Notes under the pieces: generated by a model | Told to the model about the DNA's origin: nothing | What the model saw: the letters and a program-made list of their open reading frames with translations, nothing else | The model's database searches: none | From: PALSA-911 sp963743035 | Lineage (GTDB): Bacteria > Pseudomonadota > Alphaproteobacteria > Acetobacterales > Acetobacteraceae | Assembly: GCA_963743035.1 (NCBI GenBank) | Contig: CAVUOB010000012.1 | Location: forward strand, 124,001 to 188,000 | Reading direction: 5' to 3' | Length of the DNA stretch: 64,000 bases | Program-made: the position numbers and the translations under genes | Shown: one piece after another, positions 1-7,831 of the stretch | How positions within the stretch are numbered: position 1 is the first letter of the stretch | How the letters are laid out: the number at the start of each line of letters is the position of its first letter

Positions 1-532
1 CACCGGTGATGACGACCAGGCGGCCGCCCTGCACGCCCTCGGCCGCGTGGGGTTGACCGGCCACCAGCGCGCCAAAATGACGGGCCACCTTGTCATTGGT
101 CAGCGGCTTGGAAAGGTAGTCGTGCGCGCCCAGGCCCCGGGTAACCTCACGATAGAAATCGACGCTGTCCAACTCCCCGATCACCAGCACGCAGACATCC
201 GGCTCGACCACATTCGACAACTCGACGAGCGCGGTCAGCGGCTGATCCTCGCCGCTTATGTCCACCACCAGGACGCGGGGGGTCGTGGCCTTCTGCATCC
301 AGGCGATCGCGGCACGGATCCCGCCGCGGCGCACATCGAGCTCGCCCGGCATGACATCCGCCAGTCCGTCGCAAAGCGCCGCTTCCGAGGCCGCATCGGT
401 AACGAAGGCGATAAACGCGGCGCGGTCATGGCGGGCCGCCTGGCGATCGCTCGATCTGCGGGCCGGCACCGAGGCTTCCGGATACGCCCCCGGATCGCTC
501 GGCAACGCGGTAAGGCTGATATCGTCAGGCAT
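1..532 (-). CDS. cpaE: CpaE/TadZ-like pilus assembly protein (N-terminal part, runs off window)
   Basis: About 177 codons are readable from an ATG at 532 to the window edge, so the C-terminus is missing. The visible part is a response-regulator-like receiver fold: a hydrophobic strand ending in VLVVD near residue 100, then VLVIGE and a GAHDYLSKPL segment that matches the end of a receiver domain. CpaE/TadZ proteins pair such a pseudo-receiver with a MinD/ParA-type ATPase and localise the Tad pilus machine at the pole. The last readable residues (GGRLVVITG) are where the ATPase strand before the Walker A loop should begin. It starts 3 bp after the stop of the small lipoprotein gene, as the next cistron of the Tad operon. 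The call rests on fold pattern and operon position; the Walker motif itself is outside the window. Confidence 0.8.
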   Translation of the reverse strand, partial: MPDDISLTALPSDPGAYPEASVPARRSSDRQAARHDRAAFIAFVTDAASEAALCDGLADVMPGELDVRRGGIRAAIAWMQKATTPRVLVVDISGEDQPLTALVELSNVVEPDVCVLVIGELDSVDFYREVTRGLGAHDYLSKPLTNDKVARHFGALVAGQPHAAEGVQGGRLVVITG

Positions 533-535
533 GAA

Positions 536-832
536 CTACTGCCCCCCTGCCGCAGCACCGCCACCGCCGCCGCCAGGCGGTGCGGCGCCGGCGGTGCTGA
601 GCAGCGGTTTCGTCCGGTCCAGCCAAACCCGATCGACGGCAGTGCCAGCCTCGCGGGCGTCGGTCCGATTCGCGCCTCGTCCACGGATCAGGTCATGCGG
701 GTCGGCCACCATCGCCGCGATGTTTCCCGCATTGGCCCCTGCGGGGTACCAGACATCGTTGCGCCGATACGGATCGGCGTCTTCGCAGCCGGCCAGCAGA
801 AGCAACGCCAATGCGAGGCTGATGCGCGTCAT
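536..832 (-). CDS. Small lipoprotein in the CpaD position of the Tad operon
   Basis: A 98-residue protein with a lipoprotein signal: a hydrophobic stretch followed by the lipobox LLAG-C, cysteine at residue 16. It should be processed and anchored to the outer membrane. It ends in a glycine/alanine-rich tail. Its start overlaps the end of cpaC by 4 bp (ATGA) and it ends 3 bp before cpaE. This is where many alphaproteobacteria carry cpaD, whose product is a longer outer-membrane lipoprotein (around 200 residues) that supports the secretin. Only the lipobox and position support the analogy; I see no CpaD domain. It could be a minimal pilotin-like lipoprotein for the CpaC secretin. Confidence 0.72.
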   Translation of the reverse strand: MTRISLALALLLLAGCEDADPYRRNDVWYPAGANAGNIAAMVADPHDLIRGRGANRTDAREAGTAVDRVWLDRTKPLLSTAGAAPPGGGGGGAAAGGQ

Positions 833-2217
833 TGGACGATGAATCCGGCATCCCCGGGAATACGCAGCCGAACCGGTGGAGCGCCCGGTTGGCCAACCTG
901 GCGCGCGAGCAGGATGCGCTCCAGATCCGTCGGCGGGGTGAACCCGTCCGTCGGCAGCTGCAGCGACGCGACATCGTTGACCGGCTTCACCACAAAGGGC
1001 GTGACCAGTATCACCAGTTCGGTTTCGTCGCGTTGGAAAGAACTCGACCGGAACAGCGCGCCCAGAACAGGGATGTTGGAGAGGAACGGCAGGCCGCTGA
1101 TGGCCTGTTTGCTGGTGTCCATCAGCAGGCCGGCGATGGCGAAGCTTTGGCCGCTGCCCAGCTCCACGGTGGTCTCGGCCCGGCGCACGAGCAGTGCGGG
1201 AACCTGAATGGCGGAGTTGCCGGCGGACAGCGTCACCGCGCCCTGAGTGGTAAGCTGGCTGACCTCCGGATTGACATGCAGATTGATGTGCCCGTCGCTG
1301 AAAACCGTGGGAAGGAAAGCCAGCGTGATGCCGTATTTCTTGAACTCGATCGTTACCTGGCCTTGCGACTGGCCGACCGGTATCGGGAATTCGCCGCCAA
1401 CCAGGAAGCTGGCCGGCTGGCCGCTCATGACGGTCAGATTTGGCTCCGCAAGGATATGCGCCAGATTGTCCTGCGCCAGCGCGTCGATGATCCCATTGAA
1501 ACCGGCCCCCTGACAGGCAATGCTGCCCGGCACGCCGGCAACACAGGGCAGCGCCAGGGCTCCATTGGCCGCCAGTGACAGGGCCGGAAGCTTGGCAATG
1601 CTGCCGATCGTGCCGAGCGCCTGCCAGTTGACCCCGAGGTTCCGCACCACCTCGCGCGACATTTCGGCGATCCGCACGCGCAACGTGACCTGCATCGTGG
1701 ATTGCACGGTGAGCTGATTATCGACCGCCTGGTTCTCCCCCACATAGCCGCGGGCGATCGCCATCGCCTGCGCGGCATCGGCCGGGCTGTTCACCTGGCC
1801 GCTCAGCAGCAGGCCCTTTGCCTGCGCCTGCGCCTTCACCCGGCTGCCTGGCAGCAGCCGGGCGATGGCGGCCTGCGCCTCGATTGCCCCGAACATGGAA
1901 GGCTGGACCGTCACCTCGTATTGCGCGATCTGATGTCCGTCCGCGTCCATGGCTGCGACCGTGGTCCGGCCCGCGCCGACGCCGAACACGAACAGGCTGG
2001 TCGGGCTGGCGGGACGCACCTCCGCCACCTTCGGGTCGGCGACGAAGACATTGGCCGCGGCGCCGTGCAGGGTGATGACCTGCCCGGAGCCGGATTCGAT
2101 CGCCAGGGTGCCACGATCGACAGGGGCGGCGAACGCCTGACCAATCATACTGCCGTTGCCAACGCAACAACCCAGAATGAGCGCCGCACGCAACAGAGTT
2201 TTTCGCAGAAGCCGCAT
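829..2217 (-). CDS. cpaC: CpaC/RcpA outer-membrane secretin of the Tad pilus
   Basis: 462 residues, the usual size for CpaC. An N-terminal signal peptide ends near AFA (residue 30). It is followed by the pilus N-domain (GQVITLHGAAANVFVADPKV region), a short BON-like segment, and then the secretin domain from about residue 190, with the VGGEFPIPV and conserved C-terminal ETELVILVTPFVV segments. Secretins form the outer-membrane gate through which the Flp pilus is extruded. Its start shares one base with the end of cpaB (TGATG), indicating translational coupling. Family assignment is firm from domain order and neighbours. Confidence 0.93.
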   Translation of the reverse strand: MRLLRKTLLRAALILGCCVGNGSMIGQAFAAPVDRGTLAIESGSGQVITLHGAAANVFVADPKVAEVRPASPTSLFVFGVGAGRTTVAAMDADGHQIAQYEVTVQPSMFGAIEAQAAIARLLPGSRVKAQAQAKGLLLSGQVNSPADAAQAMAIARGYVGENQAVDNQLTVQSTMQVTLRVRIAEMSREVVRNLGVNWQALGTIGSIAKLPALSLAANGALALPCVAGVPGSIACQGAGFNGIIDALAQDNLAHILAEPNLTVMSGQPASFLVGGEFPIPVGQSQGQVTIEFKKYGITLAFLPTVFSDGHINLHVNPEVSQLTTQGAVTLSAGNSAIQVPALLVRRAETTVELGSGQSFAIAGLLMDTSKQAISGLPFLSNIPVLGALFRSSSFQRDETELVILVTPFVVKPVNDVASLQLPTDGFTPPTDLERILLARQVGQPGAPPVRLRIPGDAGFIVQ

Positions 2218-3053
2218 CAGAACCGGAACTCCTTGGCATCCGCGGAGCCCTGAAAGACATGCAGCGTGCTGCGCGTACCCTGGGCCACGTTCGTTCCCAG
2301 CGCGGGCGAGACGTCGCTGGCCCAGGTGGTTGTTGGCGGATCGGCCGGCGCCGCAGCCTGCGCACGATCGGCGGATCGTACCGCCAGCGACAGCCGGCCG
2401 ATGCGCGTGGCAACGGAAACGCGCTCGGCCTGGGCAGGGGTGACTTCCATGGTGACGGTGCGGGCTTTTCCTTCCGTGCCGTCCGGCGCAACGCCCTGCA
2501 CCAGCTGCTGATCGATGGCGATCACCCGCACATCGCTCACGACCGTTTCCGATGCGATGCGGCGCCCGAGGGGAACGGCGGGATCGCCGATCGCCTGTGT
2601 GAGGATCAGATCGACGCGGTCGCCCGGCCAGATCAGGCCGGCGGTGCCGGTGACGGCGTCCACGCCCACGCTGACGGCACGCATGCCCGGGCCGAGCACG
2701 GCGGCCAGGAAGCCATGGTCCCCGGGACGCATGACGTCCTTCATCCGCACGACATCGCCAGCCCCGAGGCTGCGGCGAACCATGGCGCCGGCCAGAGCGT
2801 GGCGGGTATCCTGCGTGTCCAGGCTGCTGTCATCGCCCGCTTCGCGCGCGGTGATTTCCTTGGCGGTCAGATCCTCGGGCTTCAGCAGATTGCCGGCGCG
2901 GACAGGATGGGCTGCGACCAGGACGGTAACCCTGGCCGCCGCCGCAACCGTCGCGGCGTCCGGCGGCGGTGGGCGCGTCGCGAGCCAGGCGACGGTGCCA
3001 AAGCCCAGCAGGCCCATGGCCGTCAGTGCAAAGAAGGCGAAACGGAGGATCAT
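2217..3053 (-). CDS. cpaB: CpaB/RcpC pilus assembly protein (SAF domain)
   Basis: 278 residues. One N-terminal membrane segment (residues 2-26) is followed by a periplasmic SAF domain around residues 45-110 (PVRAGNLLKPEDLTAKEI is the typical SAF signature) and a RcpC/CpaB C-terminal domain with WPGDRVDLILTQ. CpaB proteins are periplasmic partners of the CpaC secretin. The gene is coupled to cpaC by a one-base overlap and lies 10 bp downstream of cpaA. No lesion is seen. Confidence 0.92.
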   Translation of the reverse strand: MILRFAFFALTAMGLLGFGTVAWLATRPPPPDAATVAAAARVTVLVAAHPVRAGNLLKPEDLTAKEITAREAGDDSSLDTQDTRHALAGAMVRRSLGAGDVVRMKDVMRPGDHGFLAAVLGPGMRAVSVGVDAVTGTAGLIWPGDRVDLILTQAIGDPAVPLGRRIASETVVSDVRVIAIDQQLVQGVAPDGTEGKARTVTMEVTPAQAERVSVATRIGRLSLAVRSADRAQAAAPADPPTTTWASDVSPALGTNVAQGTRSTLHVFQGSADAKEFRF

Positions 3054-3063
3054 CCCGCGCCCC

Positions 3064-3573
3064 CTACAAGGTCACGAACAAAACGCCGGCCGCGATCGCG
3101 CAGGCATAGGGCAACGGGCCGCCGCGGCGGATGCGCCAGCGTTCCACCCGCACGGCGCGACCGGCCAGGCCTTTGGGGCGCGCGGAAGCCGGCGCGGGTA
3201 CCAGCGGCCGGGCAGCCAGATACAGGATGGCGAGCCCACCGCCGGCGATGGTCACGGCGGCAACGAACGGGAGGACGGAACCGGGGGGCATGCCAAGGGC
3301 CGCCGCGCCGAGCAGTTTCACATCGCCGCCGCCCATCCAGCCGCGGCGCCAGCACAGGGCGGAAAGCAGGAAAACGCCTCCGGCGGCAAGCAGGGATCCA
3401 AGGAGGGTCCCACCGATTGCCGCTGCAGCAACACCGGCGATCGCCAACGCCAGCGCCAGACCATTGGGGATGGTCCGTGCAACGATGTCATGCATGGACG
3501 CCGCGAGGGTGAGCACGACGCAGACAAATGGAAGAATAGAGAAAAAGGAGGGCGTCCCGCTGATCAGCAACAC
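3064..3573 (-). CDS. cpaA: CpaA/TadV prepilin peptidase (A24 family)
   Basis: A polytopic membrane protein of about 170 residues. It carries the two aspartate signatures of the type IV prepilin peptidase family: an Asp before the first IPN motif and GGGDVKL in the second loop. It cleaves the leader of the Flp prepilin. The reading frame is open back to 3657, but that region overlaps the flp stop codon. A GAGG at 3577-3580 precedes a GTG at 3571-3573 and a TTG three bases further, so I place the start at the GTG; the TTG has better spacing and is equally possible. It lies between flp and cpaB, as usual. Confidence 0.88.
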   Translation of the reverse strand: MLLISGTPSFFSILPFVCVVLTLAASMHDIVARTIPNGLALALAIAGVAAAAIGGTLLGSLLAAGGVFLLSALCWRRGWMGGGDVKLLGAAALGMPPGSVLPFVAAVTIAGGGLAILYLAARPLVPAPASARPKGLAGRAVRVERWRIRRGGPLPYACAIAAGVLFVTL

Positions 3574-3653
3574 ATGCCTCAAATAACAAGGGACCTGGTG
3601 GCAGGGAAAACGGTCATGACGCCCTCTTCCGAGGACGCCATGACCGGCTATAA

Positions 3654-3827
3654 TCAATTCAGGGCGGTACCAATCGTGGTGAAAACGGCCGCTAGTTTGG
3701 TGCCAAACAGTCCAGCGCCAGTAATGATAACGATCGAGATCAATCCGGCGATTATGCCGTATTCCAGCGCAGTCACGGCGCGACGATCGTTCTTCAGTTG
3801 CGTCCAGGTCTTCAGATGTCCGATCAT
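3654..3827 (-). CDS. flp: Flp/Fap-type pilin precursor
   Basis: A 57-residue protein starting at the ATG at 3827, preceded by a GAGGA ribosome site at good spacing. It has a basic leader, then the Flp processing signature with ALEYGIIAGLIS, where the Glu-Tyr pair follows the prepilin cleavage region, and a continuous hydrophobic helix to the C-terminus. This is the structural pilin of the Tad system and the first gene of the leftward operon. The AT-rich stretch upstream (about 3990-4060) probably holds its promoter. Confidence 0.92.
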   Translation of the reverse strand: MIGHLKTWTQLKNDRRAVTALEYGIIAGLISIVIITGAGLFGTKLAAVFTTIGTALN

Positions 3828-4340
3828 GGTCTAATCCTCGTGTTTAGAATTTGTCGCGAGCCTGCAGTCGCAGATCAGAAAGTTTAGCGATCCCTGAACG
3901 ACTTAACCCGTCCAAGGTAGGACAGAAGAGGCGTCCTATTGACGAAATTGGATCACGACCGCGCGAGTATGCAAGAGGGAATCGAAGGCTACATGAACTT
4001 ATTTGACTTACGAATATTCGGAAAAAATTCTCTCTTATCCTTAAAAATGTAGACGAGCCGGGCGGATAGCGTCCGTTCAACTTGGCCCTCCCGCTGTAAG
4101 CAAGGGCGCGATCGGGCGTCTATGGCATCAATGCGCAGACCTCGGACGTCGCGCGGGCCAAACCCGCAACGGCGAAGCCGGGCGGACGCCTCGAATACCC
4201 GGATGACCAGCCGATCTGTAGAGACTTCGGTCGGTTCGGCGAGCCATATCTGGCTTGGCCCGCTCGAACCTGGCGCCTTCTGAGGGCTGCGGCAGCTGCT
4301 TCGGCTTTGTTGGCTTCAGGCGAGGGCTTCTGGCGTCGAT
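3828..4340. other. Intergenic region upstream of flp
   Basis: No convincing gene is present. The stretch 3990-4060 is clearly AT-richer than its surroundings and is the best place for the flp promoter, read leftward; I cannot fix -35/-10 boxes with confidence. Further right (4080-4340) the DNA returns to high GC without coding signs. A 78-codon open frame on the minus strand (3844-4080) lacks codon bias and I do not treat it as a gene. Confidence 0.5.
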
Positions 4341-4415
4341 TCAGATCAGCCAGCGCATGTTGTCGGCCAGGGTGGCCTGGGTGATCTTGGCAGTGGCGCG
4401 TGCCAATCCGATGGT
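4341..4415 (-). pseudogene. Tail of an IS5-family transposase gene (remnant)
   Basis: On the minus strand 24 codons ending in TGA at 4341 read like the C-terminus of IS5-type transposases (GLARATAKIT, then an NMRWLI end). Nothing of the rest of the gene is present upstream: the tRNA-Leu fragment begins 3 bp away. It is a scar of an older insertion. The match is short, so confidence is limited. Confidence 0.4.
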
Positions 4416-4418
4416 CAC

Positions 4419-4473
4419 TGGTGCCCGCCGCCGGACTCGAACCGGCACGCCCTGCCAGGCTAGGATTTTAAGT
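4419..4473 (-). pseudogene. 3' fragment of a tRNA-Leu gene (possible attachment-site scar)
   Basis: Read on the minus strand this is the 3' part of a tRNA. It has the anticodon loop CTTAAAA (anticodon UAA, Leu), a long variable region, a perfect T arm (GCCGG-TTCGAGT-CCGGC, positions 4430-4446), the acceptor strand GGCGGGC with discriminator A, and an encoded CCA (4419-4421). The 5' half is absent: bases beyond 4474 do not pair with the anticodon stem or acceptor. Such 3' tRNA fragments are the usual trace left by tRNA-targeting integrases, but simple truncation by the neighbouring IS is also possible. Confidence 0.7.
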
Positions 4474-4530
4474 TGGCATACGATTTAAAAGCTCTCGTAT
4501 TTCGGCGGCGGCGGAGCGGGCTTTCACCCC

Positions 4531-5140
4531 CTAAAATGTCCCCCCTCGCATGGTGGATAACTCGCGCTCGTCGCGGGGGGCGCTGCTTACCAAGGCGGCG
4601 GGCGAGAGGTAGCCGATACCGGAGTAACGGCGGGCTGGATTTCCCTCGATGTAGCTGAAGACCGCCATTCTGGCCTCGGTCTGCGAAGTGAACCGGCGAC
4701 GGGTCAGCAGTTCGCATTCGAGGGTAGCGAAGAAGCTCTCGCACATGGCGTTGTCGTAGGCGTCGCCAACGGAGCCCGTTGAGGGCCTCACGCCCGCCTC
4801 CCGGCAGCGGCCGCCGAATGCCAGGGAGGTGTATTGGGCGGATTCAAGCAGTCGTCGCAACAGCTTGACGAAGGAGGTTGCGATGAACATTCGAAAGCGG
4901 CGCTCGGATCGATCTGGGCGAGCGCCATTGTCGTCACCAGGTCGGCCGCCCGTGGCGGGACGAGATGAGCGGCGACGGTTCTGGGCGGCGATCGCGGCAG
5001 GCATGGCGAACCCAGTTCCAGATCGCCTGAGCCGTCGGCTCGAACTCGCGCGACAAATCTTCCGGCGTTCGTCCAGATCGGACCAGATCAACCATCTGGC
5101 GCCGAAACTCCGGCGCATACGGGCGGTGACTCTTCGGCAT
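4531..5140 (-). mobile_element. IS3-family element, internally deleted
   Basis: OrfA-type protein at 4934-5140 (69 codons): PKSHRPYAPEFRRQMVDLVR at its start is the helix-turn-helix of IS3 OrfA. The last 110 or so codons of OrfB lie at 4531-4880 in another frame, with the rve/DDE end (SVGDAYDNAMCESFFATLE, then YIEGNPARRYSGIGYLSP). Most of OrfB, including its first two catalytic Asp residues, is missing between them, so the element cannot move on its own. I could not define terminal inverted repeats. Confidence 0.8.
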
Positions 5141-5221
5141 CGGGGGACCTCCTTCTCAAAGGGAAAGCTGTCCACCGAACCGGCTCAACTCCAACTCCAA
5201 CTTCAGTGATGCCGTATTCGT

Positions 5222-5695
5222 TCAACCGTATTTAATTTTATCCAGGTCTACCGGCGGCCTGCCTTTCGGTTTACTCGGGCCAAGCAAGGGGCTGACCAAA
5301 GGGATGACAGCAGCGGCAATGCGCTCCACCCGATCCCGCATCGGCCCGGCTTCGGCGTCGGTCGTCGGAATCCCTCTGGCGATGCCGGTCACCCCTTGCG
5401 ACAGGCTGTAGGGCTGGCTCGCGCGCGCGACCTTCCCATCCGCATACACGGTTGTCGTGGTCTGCAAACCCGCATAGGCGAAGACCTCTCTGAAAGCGAG
5501 CTTGCCGTCATCGCTGGCCGTGAGTTCCCGAAAGATTTGATTGCCGAGGGCGGTGACTGACAGCGCGTCCTCGCGGCGCCGAATCTCCACGAGGTAGCCC
5601 CCCTCGACTTTTTCGGAGCCGAAGCCGAATGCCTGGTAAACACCTTCCGCAGCCTTGCCGTCGCGTATATCTTTGTAGTTTGCGTAAACCGTCAT
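5222..5695 (-). CDS. Hypothetical protein
   Basis: 157 residues from an ATG at 5695, which has a strong GGAGGA ribosome site 5 bases away; an upstream in-frame ATG at 5728 lacks one. No signal peptide or membrane segment is seen. The N-terminus is mixed polar, the middle has a run of beta-prone residues (TTTTVYADGKVARA), and the C-terminus is basic and proline-rich. I do not recognise a family. It ends just before the IS3 remnant and is the last gene in the direction of reading after a 180-bp gap from the LOV-EAL gene. Confidence 0.55.
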   Translation of the reverse strand: MTVYANYKDIRDGKAAEGVYQAFGFGSEKVEGGYLVEIRRREDALSVTALGNQIFRELTASDDGKLAFREVFAYAGLQTTTTVYADGKVARASQPYSLSQGVTGIARGIPTTDAEAGPMRDRVERIAAAVIPLVSPLLGPSKPKGRPPVDLDKIKYG

Positions 5696-5904
5696 GAAAT
5701 CCTCCCAGGAAAATGGCCGCTGCTTCAATGACGGAACGGGCGGTGAGCGAGCCGGTTGCCGCCAGTCGCATTATTACGGTTTGAGGCCGAAACGCCGCAT
5801 CTCCGCCCGTGCCTTCGCGCTCGGTTCCCACGGGCGTCTGAATTCCAAGACCTGGCCGCGAGGTTCCATTGCGGTGTCGCTCTTTATGCTGGCCCGGCCC
5901 TACC

Positions 5905-7770
5905 CTAGCCATCGAGCATCGTTAGAGGCCGTCGTGCGTCCCACCCTTCACGCAAGATCAGCTCGTCGTTGAGCAACCTTTTCAGCTGAAGCTCGTCCAT
6001 AGGGGCGGCAAACAAGTAGCCTTGGCCCACCGAGCAGCCCAGCGCCCGCATGATCGCGCGCTCGGCCTCTGTCTCGATCCCTTCGGCGACGACACGGATG
6101 TCCAGCGCCGCGCCGAGCTTGACGATGCTCTCGACAATGACGCGCTTGGCCGCGCTGTGCGCCACGTCGTGAACGAAGCTGCGATCGATCTTGATCTCGC
6201 TGAGCGGAAAGCGCTCCAGATAACGCAGGTTTGAATAGCCCGTGCCGAAGTCGTCGATCGAAATGCCGACGCCCCGGCGCCGCAAATGCTCGAAAGACCG
6301 GCGGATATCGTCCGGCTCGGGGACCAACAGATTCTCGGTGAGTTCCAGCGTCAGCCATTCAGCCCGGCAGCCGGTTTCGTCGAGGATCCGTTCGACAAAG
6401 GCGACCATATCCTGTCGCGTGAATTCAATCACCGAGACGTTGAAGGCGAAGCGAAGCGGCGTGCGACGTTCCCGATTGACCCGCGCCGCATGCGCCGCGA
6501 GCGTGCGCAGGCCCCAGGCCCCGATTTCCATCATCGTGCCGGTTTCCTCGGCGACGCCGATGAAGCGGGCAGGCGACTGGAGGCCGAACGCGCCGTGATT
6601 CCATCGCAGCAACGCCTCGACGCCGACCAGGTCGCCCGAGCCAAGGTCGACCTGGGGCTGATAGTGGAACAGCAGTTCCTCGTTCGAAACAGCGGTTTGC
6701 AGTTCGTTCGCCAACCGGATGCGGTTGCGCGCGTCCCGCTCGTCCGCCGCCACGAACGGATGCGGCGGGTGGGCAGGCATCGCCTTGGACCGTTGCAATG
6801 CCGCGCTGGCCTGCCGTACGAGCTGAAGCGGGTCGGTGCCAGCGAACCCGATGGCGAAGCCGGCGGCGAACTGCACCGCGAGCGACGCGCCAGGAAGGAC
6901 GAAGCGCGGTCTCAAGAGGTCCAGGACATCGTCGACTACCTTTGCGGCGCGACTAGCATCGTCGAGTTCGAAAGCGAGCACGAATTTGTTGCTGCCCACG
7001 CGGGATATGGCCGCCGCCGGCAGCGTTGCCAGACGCGCGGTTGCCGAGCGAAGCAGGGCATCGCCGACATCATAGCCGAACCCGTTGTTGACGTCGTGGA
7101 ACCGCAGGATGTCGAGCTTGACCAGCAGCAGGACGGAGCTTGCCGGCATATCCATTTTCGCCAGCCTGTCGAGCAGGCCGTAGCGGTCGAGCAGGCCAGT
7201 CAGGCGATCGATACCCGCTGCATGCGTGACATCGCGGATCAGTCCCACGAAATGCGTGACGTGCCCGACGTCGTCCCGAAGCGGCTCCAGACGCAGCGTA
7301 TTGCGGAACATCGTCCCGTCCCGCCGGTAATTGCGCAGCGTCACCGAACAGGCGCGCCCCTCCGCAAGCGCGGCGCGAATTTCGGCGATCTCGGGCTGCA
7401 GCCGGTCGCTGCCTTGGAGGTAGCGGCAATTCTTGCCGATCGCCTCGGAAGCCGCATATCCAGTGATCGTCTCGAAGGCCGGGTTCACCTGGACGATCGG
7501 CTGCCCTCGCAAGCGCATGTCGGCGACAAGTAGGCCATCGCTGGTATGGGCGAGCGCCAGCAAGGACGCAGCAGCGGGAACCGCAGCCTGGCTCGGTCGC
7601 CGGATCAGCGCGTACCACCGCATCGGCGTGAATGCGGAGCCTCGAGGCCCCGGAACGGCGCCACCTGCTTCATGCGTCATTGCGCAACCATGTCCCCGAT
7701 GCGGGCGACGCAGTCGCGCGTTCCTTAGATTTCGCCGCGCCGTGCACGGCGGTTTCAATGCGCATGTCAT
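5905..7770 (-). CDS. LOV-PAS / degenerate GGDEF / EAL cyclic-di-GMP signalling protein
   Basis: 621 residues. A PAS domain (about residues 75-190) contains the flavin-binding LOV signature GKNCRYLQG, with the Cys that forms the photo-adduct in LOV photoreceptors. A diguanylate-cyclase-like domain follows (about 195-345); its active-site motif reads GSNKF instead of GG[DE]EF, so cyclase activity is unlikely. The C-terminal EAL domain (about 365-610) is complete: GVEALLRW, LELTEN, DDFGTGYSN, IKIDRSF and VAEGIET are all present, predicting c-di-GMP phosphodiesterase activity. No membrane segment, so cytoplasmic. The start is uncertain: the ATG at 7770 has a GGAGG only 2 bases away, and an ATG at 7680 is an alternative. 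It lies 61 bp downstream of a GlxA-type regulator in the same direction. Confidence 0.9.
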   Translation of the reverse strand: MTCALKPPCTARRNLRNARLRRPHRGHGCAMTHEAGGAVPGPRGSAFTPMRWYALIRRPSQAAVPAAASLLALAHTSDGLLVADMRLRGQPIVQVNPAFETITGYAASEAIGKNCRYLQGSDRLQPEIAEIRAALAEGRACSVTLRNYRRDGTMFRNTLRLEPLRDDVGHVTHFVGLIRDVTHAAGIDRLTGLLDRYGLLDRLAKMDMPASSVLLLVKLDILRFHDVNNGFGYDVGDALLRSATARLATLPAAAISRVGSNKFVLAFELDDASRAAKVVDDVLDLLRPRFVLPGASLAVQFAAGFAIGFAGTDPLQLVRQASAALQRSKAMPAHPPHPFVAADERDARNRIRLANELQTAVSNEELLFHYQPQVDLGSGDLVGVEALLRWNHGAFGLQSPARFIGVAEETGTMMEIGAWGLRTLAAHAARVNRERRTPLRFAFNVSVIEFTRQDMVAFVERILDETGCRAEWLTLELTENLLVPEPDDIRRSFEHLRRRGVGISIDDFGTGYSNLRYLERFPLSEIKIDRSFVHDVAHSAAKRVIVESIVKLGAALDIRVVAEGIETEAERAIMRALGCSVGQGYLFAAPMDELQLKRLLNDELILREGWDARRPLTMLDG

Positions 7771-7831
7771 CGCCTCCGGGCGCGACGATGCGGCCCCGGC
7801 GCCGGCGCTTCAACTTCGCACGAGCGACGCT

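Noticed and set aside
47..1578. Long plus-strand open frames (386 and 248 codons) opposite the cpaC-lipoprotein-cpaE genes
   Set aside because: Arg/Gly/Ala-rich, without motifs, fully opposite an operon with clear protein signatures.
3844..4080. A 78-codon minus-strand frame upstream of flp
   Set aside because: It lies in the AT-rich flp promoter region, with no ribosome site or codon bias.
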